A DNA stretch of 64,000 bases. Source: Legionella moravica DSM 19234. Its GTDB lineage: Bacteria > Pseudomonadota > Gammaproteobacteria > Legionellales > Legionellaceae. A program made the position numbers and the translations under genes. Where the stretch lies: contig NZ_AUHS01000019.1 in the NCBI RefSeq assembly GCF_000423305.1, forward strand, positions 1-64,000, given 5' to 3'. This document shows, in pieces, positions 8,045 through 17,073 of this stretch (positions are counted from its first letter, which is position 1; the number at the start of each line of letters is the position of its first letter). The notes below the pieces were generated by a model that saw only the letters and a program-made list of their open reading frames with translations, searched no databases and was not told where the DNA came from.

Positions 8045-9565
8045 ATGTATGTCCTTTTCTGTATGCTTTTGTTTATTTGGGGATGGGTATTCTATCTCCT
8101 GGCTGTTAAATCCATCGATTATGCGGCACATCGTTTAAGAAGTTTATATAATCCTGACTCGTTAACCCATGATGATATCATCGCTCTTTTAACCAGTCTC
8201 TATCATCCGGAATTTGAGGGTGTTTGCTATGGTTTTAGTCTCAACTGGGCGTTGGCAGTTGCTGAGGGCAAAGAGGACGTATTTTACCGTCAACTCCATC
8301 TTCTTCGTGCTCATAAGTCTGATTTACCTGATGTTCTTGAGCATATTAACCAAAAAAAGGACCGATTAATTCCTCTTTCTGAAAGCGAGTTACAGACTCT
8401 TTCTTTACCGCAATTGTGTGAAAAGTTGTGTATAGCTCAGGAACCGCTTGCTTACAAAAATCTCTATGGAAAACTGGTTTGGCAATCCGATGTTACTGCC
8501 ATCCTGAAGCGCATTCAACATCGCCATTCGGGAGTACAACAGATTTTTTATAAGACACATACTTTTGGCTCCAGGCAAGAAGCACTCGAATATTTTACCT
8601 TGTTGGCTAAATCAGGTTTAGCTGAAAATGTAGCGGTTATTATCAGTACTGCAGATCATGCCATGGGGTTTAAGCGAGCGGGGAATCTTTGGCGATTCAT
8701 CAACATCAATGATTTGTATATACAAGATACGAATAAACCCTATTTTGAATTTAATTCTCATGGGCTTGTTGATGAGCTGTATCGAGTAAGCACTTCGGGG
8801 CCATTAATCCGCAGGCTAACAGTCAATACAGACTTCATCGCAGTGAACCTTTCAGCGGGCATAATTTCTAAATTGAAAAACCGCTATCCAGTATTTCCAG
8901 TGCCTAGGAAAACTCCTTATCCTGAACGACTCTATTTTTTTTCCATGGCCGCTCTGCAAGGTGATTTACCAACTGTAAAACAATGTCTTAGAGCGAGATG
9001 GTCTGTTTTTTCTCGTCAAAATTTGAGTGATGATTCCCCTATTTTAAAAGCACTGTATTTTGGCAGGCGAGACGTAGTAAGAGCCATGCTTTCAGGAGTT
9101 CCTCATCTTGTTACTAACCAGCGAAAAAAAGATTTGGCAACCTTGCTTCATATTGCGTGTAAATATGGAGGTTCGGGGATCGTTGAGGATTTGTTGTGCA
9201 TTAAAGGGATTAAAATTAATCCATTGGATATCGAGGGTAAGACACCTTTGATGTACGCCTGCAAGCTGACTGTGACTACTCAGGATAGAAAACTATTTCA
9301 ATTATTGTTGAATAGAGGGGCCTCCCTGACTATTAAAGATAAAAATGGATTAACTGCTTTGGATCATGCAGTTAAAAATAAGCATGAATTGGCTATTGAA
9401 CTAATTCACAATAAAATGCAACGGAATGAGTCTAGAAAGCCGTCAGCTCATAAGAAACAACGAGTAGGTGTTCAATCTGGCTTGAATTTTTTTTACAAGA
9501 CGTCTGATGATGAAGTATCTGAAGTGTATATGGCTCGGAAAGGAGGTAGTCTAATGTGCTCTTAG
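8045..9565 (+). CDS. Ankyrin-repeat effector with papain/YopT-like protease core (LegA7/LegA9-type)
   Basis: This is a 506-residue protein. After a short hydrophobic N-terminus (residues ~1-20) comes GVCYGFSLNW with C61, then STADHAMGF with H205, then FININDLY with N220/N222/D223. The order and spacing fit a Cys-His-Asn/Asp triad of the C58 (YopT/AvrPphB) or related papain-like fold. Residues ~297-457 contain three to four ankyrin-type repeats (e.g. GKTPLMYACKL, NRGASLTIKDKNGLTALDHA). A basic tail (RKPSAHKKQRVG) follows. Position after ffh and an unknown effector gene matches the L. pneumophila legA9/legA7 ankyrin locus. I cannot say which of the two it is. Proteolytic activity is inferred from the triad. 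The hydrophobic start could instead mean translation begins at M7. Confidence 0.75.
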   Translation: MYVLFCMLLFIWGWVFYLLAVKSIDYAAHRLRSLYNPDSLTHDDIIALLTSLYHPEFEGVCYGFSLNWALAVAEGKEDVFYRQLHLLRAHKSDLPDVLEHINQKKDRLIPLSESELQTLSLPQLCEKLCIAQEPLAYKNLYGKLVWQSDVTAILKRIQHRHSGVQQIFYKTHTFGSRQEALEYFTLLAKSGLAENVAVIISTADHAMGFKRAGNLWRFININDLYIQDTNKPYFEFNSHGLVDELYRVSTSGPLIRRLTVNTDFIAVNLSAGIISKLKNRYPVFPVPRKTPYPERLYFFSMAALQGDLPTVKQCLRARWSVFSRQNLSDDSPILKALYFGRRDVVRAMLSGVPHLVTNQRKKDLATLLHIACKYGGSGIVEDLLCIKGIKINPLDIEGKTPLMYACKLTVTTQDRKLFQLLLNRGASLTIKDKNGLTALDHAVKNKHELAIELIHNKMQRNESRKPSAHKKQRVGVQSGLNFFYKTSDDEVSEVYMARKGGSLMCS

Positions 9566-9570
9566 CCTAC

Positions 9571-9767
9571 TACAGGACTTACGAAAAACGCTCAATCTCT
9601 TGGTTAAAAGACATTATTTGCGAGCTGGGTACATTCTGTTTCACCAGAAAAACTGCTATGATGATTTTCAAATCAAATGTCAGATCATGGATTCGTTTAA
9701 TGTTCCTTAATGGCTGAACATTCGAAACAGATTTATTCAGGAGCTGTATATCTGATTCATATTGCAC
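9571..9767 (-). pseudogene. Possible insertion-sequence remnant
   Basis: The 330-bp gap before the permease holds a 62-codon minus-strand stretch (residues include RIHDLTFDLKIIIAVFLV) that ends beside CTACAGGACTTACGAAAAAC at 9569-9588. The latter resembles the terminal repeat of several IS families (ACAGGACTTACG...). Together they look like the 3' end of a decayed transposase gene plus an IS end. No opposite end was found, and family assignment is not possible by eye. The remainder of the gap (9768-9897) holds only AT-rich sequence with likely promoter elements. Confidence 0.35.
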
Positions 9768-9897
9768 AACAATGCATCAGTCCACTCAATACTAGATTGA
9801 TTTTTGTTTATTTTTTACGCGATTATTAAGGTTTCCTTAAGCTTAATTTAATATAATAAGTTTTTTGATTCTGAATAGGCTGCAATGAAGGAATGCG

Positions 9898-11301
9898 ATG
9901 AGTAATAAAAAGCACTCACTTACTATTTTTAGTTTGACTATGATTACCGTTGGCTCGGTAGACAGTATACGAAATTTGCCCGCTACCGCTTTATTTGGAA
10001 GCCAGTTAATATTTTACTTTATATTGGGTGCTGTATTTTTCCTCATTCCCACAGCGCTGGTCTCTGCTGAACTGGCTTCTGGTTGGGCAAAACAAGGTGG
10101 AATTTATGTATGGGTCAAGGAAGCCTTTGGTAAAAAATCCGGCTTTTTAGCCATCTGGTTGCAATGGATAGAAAATGTGATCTGGTATCCGACCATATTA
10201 TCTTTTGTTGCAGGAACCATAGGCTATTTGATTAATCCCGCTTTAACCAGTAACCCTTATTTCCTCTGGGCCGTTATAGTCAGTTGTTTTTGGGGCGCTA
10301 CTTTGCTTAATTTACGAGGCATGAAGTCTTCTGCCATGTTCAGCAGCTTTTGCTCTCTTGCCGGATTGTTGTTGCCCATGTCTCTAATCATTGGCCTTGG
10401 CGTAGCGTGGATAACTCAGGGTAACCCCTTACAGATTAACTTTGATGTCCCCAGTATTGTCCCTCATCTTGCAGATAAATCTATGTGGGTGTCTTTAACA
10501 GCGATTATGATGTCGTTCTGCGGAATCGAGATCGCTACGGTTCATGCCAATGATGTAAATAATCCTCAGCATGCTTTTCCTAAAGCGTTAATCTATTCAG
10601 TAGGTATCATTTTAAGTACTCTGATCCTTGGCTCGCTTGCGATAGCCGTGGTGTTGCCTGGCAAAGACATCAATCTTGTTGCAGGAATAATGCAGGCATT
10701 TGAAGCATTTTTCTCAAGATATAATATGAATTGGATGATGCCCGTTGTTGCTGTCATGCTCGTTCTTGGTGGTCTTGGCGGGGTAAGTAACTGGATCATA
10801 GCACCGACCAAAGGATTATTGGTTGCTGCTGAAGACGGTAATTTACCTGAATTGTTTCAGCGTACAAATACCAAAGGAGCACCAGTGGTCATGTTAATTA
10901 CTCAAGCAGTGATTGTTACAGTATTGTCTGCTTTGTTTTTGTTCATGCCCAGTGTCAATGGTTCCTATTGGCTATTAACTGCGTTAGCCGCACAGTTGTA
11001 TATGTTAATGTATTTCATTATGTTCCTCGCTGCAATCAAGTTGCGTATCAGTGAGCCTAATCACCATCGTCCGTTTAAAATTCCTGGCGGGATGATGGGG
11101 ATGTTGCTTGTCTCGGGAATTGGCATTATTGGCGTTCTCACAACTCTGGGCGTGAGTTTTATTCCACCAGAGGGTATTGACGTCGGCAGCACTGCTCGTT
11201 ATGAATTAACTTTAATCATCGGCTTGATATTGATGTGTGCGCCACCATTTGTCAGTTCCTGGTTGCAAAGCAGGACTTTGGATGTGGAAGCTACAGCGTA
11301 A
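9898..11301 (+). CDS. Amino-acid permease/antiporter (APC superfamily, GadC/YjeM-like)
   Basis: The 467-residue integral membrane protein has about 12 hydrophobic helices. The first one contains the APC-family signature region (FSLTMITVGSVDSIRNLPATALFG). A second conserved part is SAELASGWAKQGGIYVWVKEAFG, which is characteristic of the glutamate/GABA antiporter subgroup. LRISEPNHHRPFKIPGG near residue 385-400 is the typical cytoplasmic loop of this family. It should exchange or import amino acids, the main carbon source of Legionella. The substrate cannot be told from sequence. Confidence 0.88.
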   Translation: MSNKKHSLTIFSLTMITVGSVDSIRNLPATALFGSQLIFYFILGAVFFLIPTALVSAELASGWAKQGGIYVWVKEAFGKKSGFLAIWLQWIENVIWYPTILSFVAGTIGYLINPALTSNPYFLWAVIVSCFWGATLLNLRGMKSSAMFSSFCSLAGLLLPMSLIIGLGVAWITQGNPLQINFDVPSIVPHLADKSMWVSLTAIMMSFCGIEIATVHANDVNNPQHAFPKALIYSVGIILSTLILGSLAIAVVLPGKDINLVAGIMQAFEAFFSRYNMNWMMPVVAVMLVLGGLGGVSNWIIAPTKGLLVAAEDGNLPELFQRTNTKGAPVVMLITQAVIVTVLSALFLFMPSVNGSYWLLTALAAQLYMLMYFIMFLAAIKLRISEPNHHRPFKIPGGMMGMLLVSGIGIIGVLTTLGVSFIPPEGIDVGSTARYELTLIIGLILMCAPPFVSSWLQSRTLDVEATA

Positions 11302-11315
11302 CAAACAATAATGCC

Positions 11316-11840
11316 ATGAATCCTCTTGATGAATTATTAACCGAATTAAGTTCTCGTCTTCCTGAGTTGGAGTGGAAAGTCAGTGAATTAAGTTCGGTTA
11401 TTTCCAGTCATAATCTACCCAAAGGATTGTTTCGTACCGGTTTAGAGTTTTCAGGCTCAGCATGTGTTAAAGAAATTAAAGCAGATATTCAAGCCTTATC
11501 TCAGCAAAAAAATGATCGCAGTGCTATGTTTTTGGCCGAACGAATCAAACAGAAAATTAATGTTCTGGTTGCTTTATGCCATATAAGCAGTCGTAAAAAG
11601 AAACCTGATGATCGGGTCTCTTTTGGTGTAAAAATGTTAAGTACCCGACAACAATGGATAGAAAGTCTGGAGCAGGATATTAATACACTGACTCAACAGC
11701 AGAAGGCAATGACAAAATCGCTTCAACATCTGTCACACAGCGGAAAGCCTGATGCAATTCTGACCTTGCAGGCAGAGTTGGGTGAAGTTGAGCGGCGTTT
11801 GACTTTAGCCAAAGAAACATTAAATCAGGCCCTCTTATAA
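11316..11840 (+). CDS. PriC-like primosomal replication protein
   Basis: The 174-residue protein starts at the ATG at 11316, just after the permease stop. A longer frame runs back to 11235 inside the permease but lacks a ribosome-binding site. It is all-helical with long heptad-rich segments. The C-terminal pattern TRQQWIESLEQDINTLTQQQ...LQAELGEVERRLTLAKETL fits PriC (primosomal replication protein N''), where a 'R...ie.Le.di..l' helix pairs with a final coiled helix. PriC helps reload DnaB at stalled forks. Similarity is moderate. Confidence 0.6.
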   Translation: MNPLDELLTELSSRLPELEWKVSELSSVISSHNLPKGLFRTGLEFSGSACVKEIKADIQALSQQKNDRSAMFLAERIKQKINVLVALCHISSRKKKPDDRVSFGVKMLSTRQQWIESLEQDINTLTQQQKAMTKSLQHLSHSGKPDAILTLQAELGEVERRLTLAKETLNQALL

Positions 11841-12012
11841 ACTCTAGCCTATCTTGTCTTTATTCCTTAGGTCGACATCACTTTGTTGCCGTGAACGATT
11901 GATGGTTCTGTAGTGAATTTGAGGGGCTTTGCTTAAATAGTCTTTTGCTTGGTGCGGTATTGCGGTACATTATTGGCGCACAACTATTACAAACAAAGAA
12001 GGAGCGCCTTAA

Positions 12013-12354
12013 ATGTCAGATAAATTTTCTCATATCACCAAGGATATTGGTACTCAATTAGCAAAAATGCGCAAAGAAATGCCTGAAGTTATGGCTGGAT
12101 TTGCTGCTTTGTCGCAAGCGGCTAATCAAGAAGGTGTACTGGATAAAAAAACAAAAGAGTTGATTGCCATGGCTCTTGCTGTTGCCAAACAATGCCCAGG
12201 GTGTATTGGTTTTCATGCGCAAACGTTAATAAAATTGCAAACCACCAGAGCCGAGTTATTAGAAACATTAGGTATGGCTGTTTATATGGGCGGTGGCCCC
12301 TCTTTGATGTATGCTGCTGAAGCTTTAGAAGCCTTTGAAGAGTTTAGTCAGTAA
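12013..12354 (+). CDS. Carboxymuconolactone decarboxylase / AhpD-like protein
   Basis: The 113-residue protein has the AhpD core motif CPGC with a following histidine (C61, C64, H68 in AKQCPGCIGFHAQTLIKL) and the conserved KELIAMALAVA helix before it. Such CxxC proteins act as thiol-disulfide peroxidase partners or gamma-carboxymuconolactone decarboxylases. The CxxC favours the redox role. A strong ribosome-binding site (AAGGAGCG) precedes the ATG at 12013. It is probably monocistronic. Confidence 0.88.
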   Translation: MSDKFSHITKDIGTQLAKMRKEMPEVMAGFAALSQAANQEGVLDKKTKELIAMALAVAKQCPGCIGFHAQTLIKLQTTRAELLETLGMAVYMGGGPSLMYAAEALEAFEEFSQ

Positions 12355-12409
12355 CGGGTAATAATCGTTTCGGGTCATGTTGGGTGAAGACCCAACATAC
12401 GTCCTATAT

Positions 12410-12850
12410 TTAGTGCGATAATAATGTGGCTACATGAGCCATTTGTTTTTCTGCCGGGTTTTGTTGGCATGGGAATTGTTTGCTGACGCCTAATAAGGCA
12501 ATTTGAGATACCGTCATCGTGTCTTTATCACTGCGCTGGCTTGATATTTCTTTATAGGTTTGTTGGATTAACTCATTCATGGTGATCGAATTGAGTTGTT
12601 TTCCTGGTGGTAAACAAAAAATGGGTTTACCCTGAGTTTTTGCTGTTTCATTTGCCTGAATTAAGGTTTCCGCAATGCTCTCACACGTAATATTAAGAAC
12701 ATGACGCGCTGATCTGGCCCAAGCTTGTGCTTGTGGATCGGCCTTTATTTCCATTTGTGGTATGTTATTCGCAATATTCATGTAATTGTTGATGGTGTCG
12801 GCATAGACATTGCTGCAACACATAATGAAACTGATTAATAAAAAACGCAT
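12410..12850 (-). CDS. Secreted Rap1a/Tai-like protein
   Basis: The 146-residue protein has a Sec signal peptide (MRFLLISFIMCCSNVYADT). The mature domain has the pattern C-(x22)-C...fPC: TCESIAETLIQANETAKTQG with C56, then PIFCLPPG with C79, and QFPCQ with C128. This, with 'GKPiFClP.g', matches the Rap1a/Tai immunity fold (periplasmic immunity proteins against type VI peptidoglycan amidases, but also found as a general domain). No cognate toxin is nearby, so an immunity role is unsupported here. A gene for a DsbB-like protein sits next to it on the same strand and could help disulfide formation. Confidence 0.55.
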   Translation of the reverse strand: MRFLLISFIMCCSNVYADTINNYMNIANNIPQMEIKADPQAQAWARSARHVLNITCESIAETLIQANETAKTQGKPIFCLPPGKQLNSITMNELIQQTYKEISSQRSDKDTMTVSQIALLGVSKQFPCQQNPAEKQMAHVATLLSH

Positions 12851-12874
12851 AATACTTCCTTAACTCGTGCACGA

Positions 12875-13417
12875 TTACTTGAAAAAATAGTAGACAGTTG
12901 GGTTATCCGGGCAAACATACGGACCACATTCTATGAATGTACTGATTCCATTCGCAAGAATCAAGATAAGAAATAAATACATTAAAGCAATCATCCCTTT
13001 GTTGGATGTTTTGAATTGAGCGTCAAACCCTTGTTCAAAGAGAAGTGCGATCGCAATAAAGCCAATGATCAACAGAAAAATAATTGCAGACCAGGTGTAA
13101 AAATATAAACCAAGAAACGGTTCTCCATAACCGGGTGTGCCAGGAGCCAGATGGAGATAGATTTGTCGCGTCGCTATTGCAAGGCCTAATAACGCTTGCA
13201 ATAACATAAAACCATAATGAGATATCCTGATGCCCAGACGCAAATTCATCATCAAGCACAATCCTATTCCCGCAAAACAAATTCTTTGTAATAAACATAA
13301 GGGGCAGGGTAACGAATGATTGAACAGTTGATCCGTAAAAGCGAAGAGTAAAATGACGCAGATCATCATTAGCCCAAAGCTGTTACCCCAAAGGTGTAAT
13401 TTTTTTTGTATGTTCAT
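12875..13417 (-). CDS. DsbB-family disulfide bond formation protein
   Basis: Starting at the ATG ending at 13417, the protein has 180 residues and four to five transmembrane helices. It carries PCPLCLLQR (C38, C41), the quinone-linked first pair of DsbB proteins. A second pair lies near the C-terminus (C164, C169 in ECGPYVCPDN). DsbB re-oxidises DsbA with ubiquinone in the inner membrane. An in-frame extension up to 13585 adds 56 residues without membrane-protein character and is probably not translated. The second pair lies closer to the end than in E. coli DsbB, so it may belong to a DsbB-like subgroup. Confidence 0.8.
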   Translation of the reverse strand: MNIQKKLHLWGNSFGLMMICVILLFAFTDQLFNHSLPCPLCLLQRICFAGIGLCLMMNLRLGIRISHYGFMLLQALLGLAIATRQIYLHLAPGTPGYGEPFLGLYFYTWSAIIFLLIIGFIAIALLFEQGFDAQFKTSNKGMIALMYLFLILILANGISTFIECGPYVCPDNPTVYYFFK

Positions 13418-13646
13418 AAGGGCACCAGATGGCTGTGAAAATTGAAACAAATGGAGATTAATAACAGACATAAAATAAATTGCAGGGGTATTGTTTTTGT
13501 GGGTTTGAATAGTAATTGCAGCCCAATAAGAAAAAAGAACACAAACAGCAGTATCATCATGATTGCTATCGTCCCTTATGATCAACTCAGATAAAAGTAT
13601 AGTCGGTTCTATAAATTTTTTCGAATGGGCGGATTAATTCAATTAC

Positions 13647-13850
13647 TTAAATCCCATGCGGTGTAATGAGACCTAATTTGAATGCAACAAATAAAAAAAT
13701 AAATAAGGTCAATGAGATACCTATTCTAATTGTTAGTGCTTTCACTGTTCGTTTTGAGTTTCCAGTATCTCTTATCAGAAAAAACAAGCCGCTTGCCAGA
13801 GAGCCGGCAATAATAATCATGACAAAGATGATGAAGATTTTGGTGAACAT
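13647..13850 (-). CDS. DUF2909 twin-transmembrane protein
   Basis: The 67-residue protein has two hydrophobic helices separated by a basic loop (RDTGNSKRTVKALTIRIG). This is the pattern of DUF2909, small proteins encoded in cytochrome c oxidase gene clusters. It is divergent to the SURF1 gene 68 bp away. Its role is presumably in oxidase assembly. Confidence 0.75.
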   Translation of the reverse strand: MFTKIFIIFVMIIIAGSLASGLFFLIRDTGNSKRTVKALTIRIGISLTLFIFLFVAFKLGLITPHGI

Positions 13851-13917
13851 TTGTTATACTCCCGAAATTGCTATCTTCAGTCGGAAGTTAGCCAACTTTT
13901 TGAGCAATTAATAAAGT

Positions 13918-14652
13918 ATGCCTAGTTTAACCTGTTTTCGCTTTCGTTTCACCCCAAATTGGCTAATGATTGTTCTGACTCTGTTTTTTATCTTTATTTT
14001 TATTCGTCTTGGCTTTTGGCAAATACAACGGGCGGATGAGAAAGCAACGATGATTGCGGCAGAAGAATCATTGGCAAAACAAGAACCAATAGTTTGGAGT
14101 GGAGAGCAACCGCTACCCAAACAATATCAACGTATCAGGGTGAGTGGCACTTATTTACCCAATATTTTTTTATTGGATAATCAGCATCACCAACACCAGT
14201 TTGGATATGATGTTATTTCTCCTTTAGAGCTTTCGGACGGAACGATTGTTCTGGTGGACCGGGGATGGGTTATGGGGGACAGTACCAGGCGTACTTTTCC
14301 TGAAACCTTGATTCCACAGGGTAGGGTTAAGCTGCAGGGCAGTACTTATTTTCCAGGCAAAAACCAATGGGTTTTAGGGCCTGGAATCGAGAAAAAAGAG
14401 CGAGGAATTATTATTCTTGAGCTTTTGGATGCAAAATTAGTGAGTCACCTTTTGCAAAAAAAGGTCTATCCGTTTATTATTCGCCTCGACAAGCAAGACG
14501 CATATGGATTTGTGCGTGAATGGGCGATAGTATCCATGCCTCCGCAGCGGCATTTAGCGTATGCTCTGCAATGGTTTGCCATGGCATTGGTTATCTTTAT
14601 TATATTCGTAGCATTGAATCTGAAGAAGAGAAATGAAGAAACAAGTCACTAA
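13918..14652 (+). CDS. SURF1-family cytochrome oxidase biogenesis protein
   Basis: The 244-residue protein has an N-terminal helix (WLMIVLTLFFIFIFIRLGFW) and a C-terminal helix (AYALQWFAMALVIFIIFVAL) enclosing a periplasmic domain. Family motifs are LGFWQIQRADEK, LLDNQHHQHQFGYDVISPL, VLVDRGWV and the terminal 'HLAYALQWFAMA'. SURF1 helps insert heme a into subunit I of aa3-type oxidase. It overlaps the next gene by 20 bp. Confidence 0.93.
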   Translation: MPSLTCFRFRFTPNWLMIVLTLFFIFIFIRLGFWQIQRADEKATMIAAEESLAKQEPIVWSGEQPLPKQYQRIRVSGTYLPNIFLLDNQHHQHQFGYDVISPLELSDGTIVLVDRGWVMGDSTRRTFPETLIPQGRVKLQGSTYFPGKNQWVLGPGIEKKERGIIILELLDAKLVSHLLQKKVYPFIIRLDKQDAYGFVREWAIVSMPPQRHLAYALQWFAMALVIFIIFVALNLKKRNEETSH

Positions 14653-15181
14653 ATATTATGTTTTGTTCTTATTAGCCATTATGTTTGCTGCACCAGGGGT
14701 AACTGCTTATCTATTTTTTCAACACCCAGACTGGCTAGGTTCATCGACAGTAAATAAAGGTACATTATTGACCCCCCCGATTTCTTTTAGTCATTTTGGA
14801 AGTAAATCAAAATGGCGGCTCCTTCTTATTAGTCCTGATGGATGTAAAAAGGAATGCCTCGAACAACTCAATATGCTCGCTCGAGTCCGTTTGGCTTTAG
14901 GGCGAAAATTATATCAGGTGGATGAGTGGTTGGTTCTGGATGATAAATCATCAGCATTGGCCGATGAAATAAAACCTCTCTTAAAAGAGCAGGATATTCA
15001 TGTGACTACCTTAACATCTGCAGATATGGCTAAACTCTCCGCTTTGCCTGCTGATGCCAAGGTATTTATCGCCAATCCGGATAATTTCTTGATTCTAAGT
15101 TACCGCACAGGGGCTAATCCTGATGATATCTATAAAGATCTGAAACTTCTCCTTAGTACAACAGAACAGAAGAGTACCTAA
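14633..15181 (+). CDS. Membrane-anchored CxxxC protein of the cytochrome oxidase assembly cluster
   Basis: The 182-residue protein has one N-terminal membrane anchor (YYVLFLLAIMFAAPGVTAYLF) and a thioredoxin-like periplasmic part. In the latter, LISPDGCKKECLEQL (C71, C75) copies the CxxxC spacing of SCO copper chaperones. The C-terminal NPDNFLILSYRTGANPDDIYKDLKLLL resembles the last strand-helix of this fold. It lies between SURF1 and ctaA, as in other gammaproteobacteria, where it is usually left unnamed. It may act in copper or thiol handling for the CuA site. Confidence 0.75.
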   Translation: MKKQVTKYYVLFLLAIMFAAPGVTAYLFFQHPDWLGSSTVNKGTLLTPPISFSHFGSKSKWRLLLISPDGCKKECLEQLNMLARVRLALGRKLYQVDEWLVLDDKSSALADEIKPLLKEQDIHVTTLTSADMAKLSALPADAKVFIANPDNFLILSYRTGANPDDIYKDLKLLLSTTEQKST

Positions 15182-15185
15182 ATTG

Positions 15186-16190
15186 ATGCAGAATAATTCT
15201 ATACGAATCGCGGCTACTTTCAGTATTATCTTCGCTTTATTTGTAGTGATGCTGGGAGCCTATACACGGTTAACAGATGCTGGACTTGGGTGTCCTGACT
15301 GGCCTGGTTGTTATGGGCGGATGGTGTTGCCTTCTGCCCAGACAGGCTTGCAGGAAGCGCAAACCCAGTTTCCTCACATTCCTATTGAAACCAGAAAAGC
15401 CTGGACCGAAATGGCTCATCGTTATGCTGCAGGAACTCTTGCTCTGTTGATCCTTTTTATAGGAATCAGTGTGCTGCGTAAGCGAATACAAAGTAAAGTG
15501 ATACCGTGGCATATCCCTTTGGCTTTAATGATTTTGGTGGTTTTTCAAGCAGCGCTGGGCATGTGGACGGTAACTCTGAAACTTCTCCCAGTAGTCGTCA
15601 TGGGACATCTTTTGGGTGGGATGCTCATTTTTTCCTGCTTATGTCGGTTTCGCCTGCAAATTAGTTCTTTAAACGGGCAGGATTTGCCGCAGTGGCGTTT
15701 TTGGATCCGATTGGGGGTGCTTATTGTTTTTTGCCAAATTGCTCTTGGCGGTTGGGTTAGTTCAAATTATGCAGGGATTTCCTGCATTGGATTTCCACAG
15801 TGTAATGGATTGTGGTTACCAGAACTGCACTTTACCAAGGGATTTAATTTATTTTCTCCCGTCGGTGCTAATTACCAGGGCGGAGTACTCGATAATGAGG
15901 TTCGGGTGAGTATTCAATTGATTCACCGGATTGGGGCTGTTTTGACTGCGTGTTACATTGTCCTGCTCTCATTGTTGATTCTGGGTAAGTCAAGTTCCCG
16001 ATATTTAAAAACAGGTGCTTTATTACTTCTGTTATTTGTGGTGCTTCAATTTTGCCTGGGTATTTTGAACGTAGTTTATTTGCTGCCCATATCTGTGGCC
16101 GTTGCTCATAATGGGGTTGCAGCATTATTATTGGCAACAGTGTTTAGTATGTTGCATTTTACACGAAAGGGGTTGGATTATGACTGCTGA
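15186..16190 (+). CDS. ctaA: Heme a synthase (CtaA/COX15)
   Basis: The 334-residue protein has about eight transmembrane helices. Conserved parts include [18 protein letters not shown], the histidine-containing [21 protein letters not shown], and [12 protein letters not shown] and [10 protein letters not shown] in the second half. It oxidises heme o to heme a for cytochrome c oxidase. The ATG at 15186 is preferred over the TTG one codon earlier. Its 3' end overlaps ctaB by 11 bp. Confidence 0.95.
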   Translation: MQNNSIRIAATFSIIFALFVVMLGAYTRLTDAGLGCPDWPGCYGRMVLPSAQTGLQEAQTQFPHIPIETRKAWTEMAHRYAAGTLALLILFIGISVLRKRIQSKVIPWHIPLALMILVVFQAALGMWTVTLKLLPVVVMGHLLGGMLIFSCLCRFRLQISSLNGQDLPQWRFWIRLGVLIVFCQIALGGWVSSNYAGISCIGFPQCNGLWLPELHFTKGFNLFSPVGANYQGGVLDNEVRVSIQLIHRIGAVLTACYIVLLSLLILGKSSSRYLKTGALLLLLFVVLQFCLGILNVVYLLPISVAVAHNGVAALLLATVFSMLHFTRKGLDYDC

Positions 16191-17064
16191 GCTAGCGACA
16201 CAGCCAACGGCAGATTGGCGTGATTACATTGAGCTGTGTAAGCCTCGAGTGGTTTTGCTTATGCTGTTAACGGTTGTTGTTGGCATGTATCTGGCCGCTC
16301 CAGGCTGGATAGATTTGTCATTAATTGGTTTTACCTTAATTGGCGTTGGTTTGTGTGCCGGTAGTGCGGCCGCGATTAATCATTTGGTGGACAGGCATAT
16401 TGATTCCATCATGGCCAGGACAAAAAAAAGGCCTGTGGCTCATGGTCGGGTTTCAGTATATCAAGCGCTGGGATTTGCTGTTGTTATCGGTGTACTGGGT
16501 TTATCTGTTCTTTGTGCTTTTGTAAATCAATTAACAGCTTTGCTTACTTTTGTTACTTTGATTGGTTATGCTGGCGTTTATACTGGATATTTGAAAAGAG
16601 CGACTTCACAGAATATCGTCATCGGTGGATTGGCTGGCGCAGCACCTCCATTACTAGGTTGGACGGCTGTAACGAATCAGTTGGACCCTCACGCTTTATT
16701 ATTGGTATTAATCATTTTTACCTGGACCCCTCCTCATTTTTGGGCTTTGGCAATTTATCGATATGAAGAATATCAACATGCTCAAATTCCTATGCTACCG
16801 GTTACTCATGGTATACAATTCACCAAACTGAATATTTATTTGTATACAATTTTATTGTTGGTGGTCAGTCTATTGCCTTTTGTTGTAGGAATGAGTGGCA
16901 TTGTCTATTTGACAGGTGCAATGCTTCTGGGCGTGCGGTTTTTATTCTGGGCTCACAAATTATACAGTACTGAAAAACCTGTCGTGGCAATGCAAACCTT
17001 TAGATTCTCTATTGTGTATTTGATGGTATTATTTGTTTTTTTATTGATAGATCACTATCTGTAA
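16180..17064 (+). CDS. ctaB: Protoheme IX farnesyltransferase (heme o synthase)
   Basis: The 294-residue polytopic prenyltransferase of the UbiA family has the signature [22 protein letters not shown] (the N...D.x3.D motif for Mg-prenyl-PP binding) and the second region [27 protein letters not shown]. It makes heme o from protoheme IX and feeds CtaA. The ATG at 16180 overlaps the ctaA stop and follows AAAGGGG; a longer frame from 16102 lies wholly within ctaA. Confidence 0.96.
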   Translation: MTAELATQPTADWRDYIELCKPRVVLLMLLTVVVGMYLAAPGWIDLSLIGFTLIGVGLCAGSAAAINHLVDRHIDSIMARTKKRPVAHGRVSVYQALGFAVVIGVLGLSVLCAFVNQLTALLTFVTLIGYAGVYTGYLKRATSQNIVIGGLAGAAPPLLGWTAVTNQLDPHALLLVLIIFTWTPPHFWALAIYRYEEYQHAQIPMLPVTHGIQFTKLNIYLYTILLLVVSLLPFVVGMSGIVYLTGAMLLGVRFLFWAHKLYSTEKPVVAMQTFRFSIVYLMVLFVFLLIDHYL

Positions 17065-17073
17065 GGGGTTAAA

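Noticed and set aside
8031..8135. 35-codon ORF beginning just before the ankyrin gene
   Set aside because: It is in another frame, overlaps the real start, and encodes no recognisable leader peptide.
13418..13585. 56-residue N-terminal extension of the DsbB-like protein
   Set aside because: The extension lacks conserved features and the internal ATG gives a normal DsbB N-terminus with the first membrane helix.
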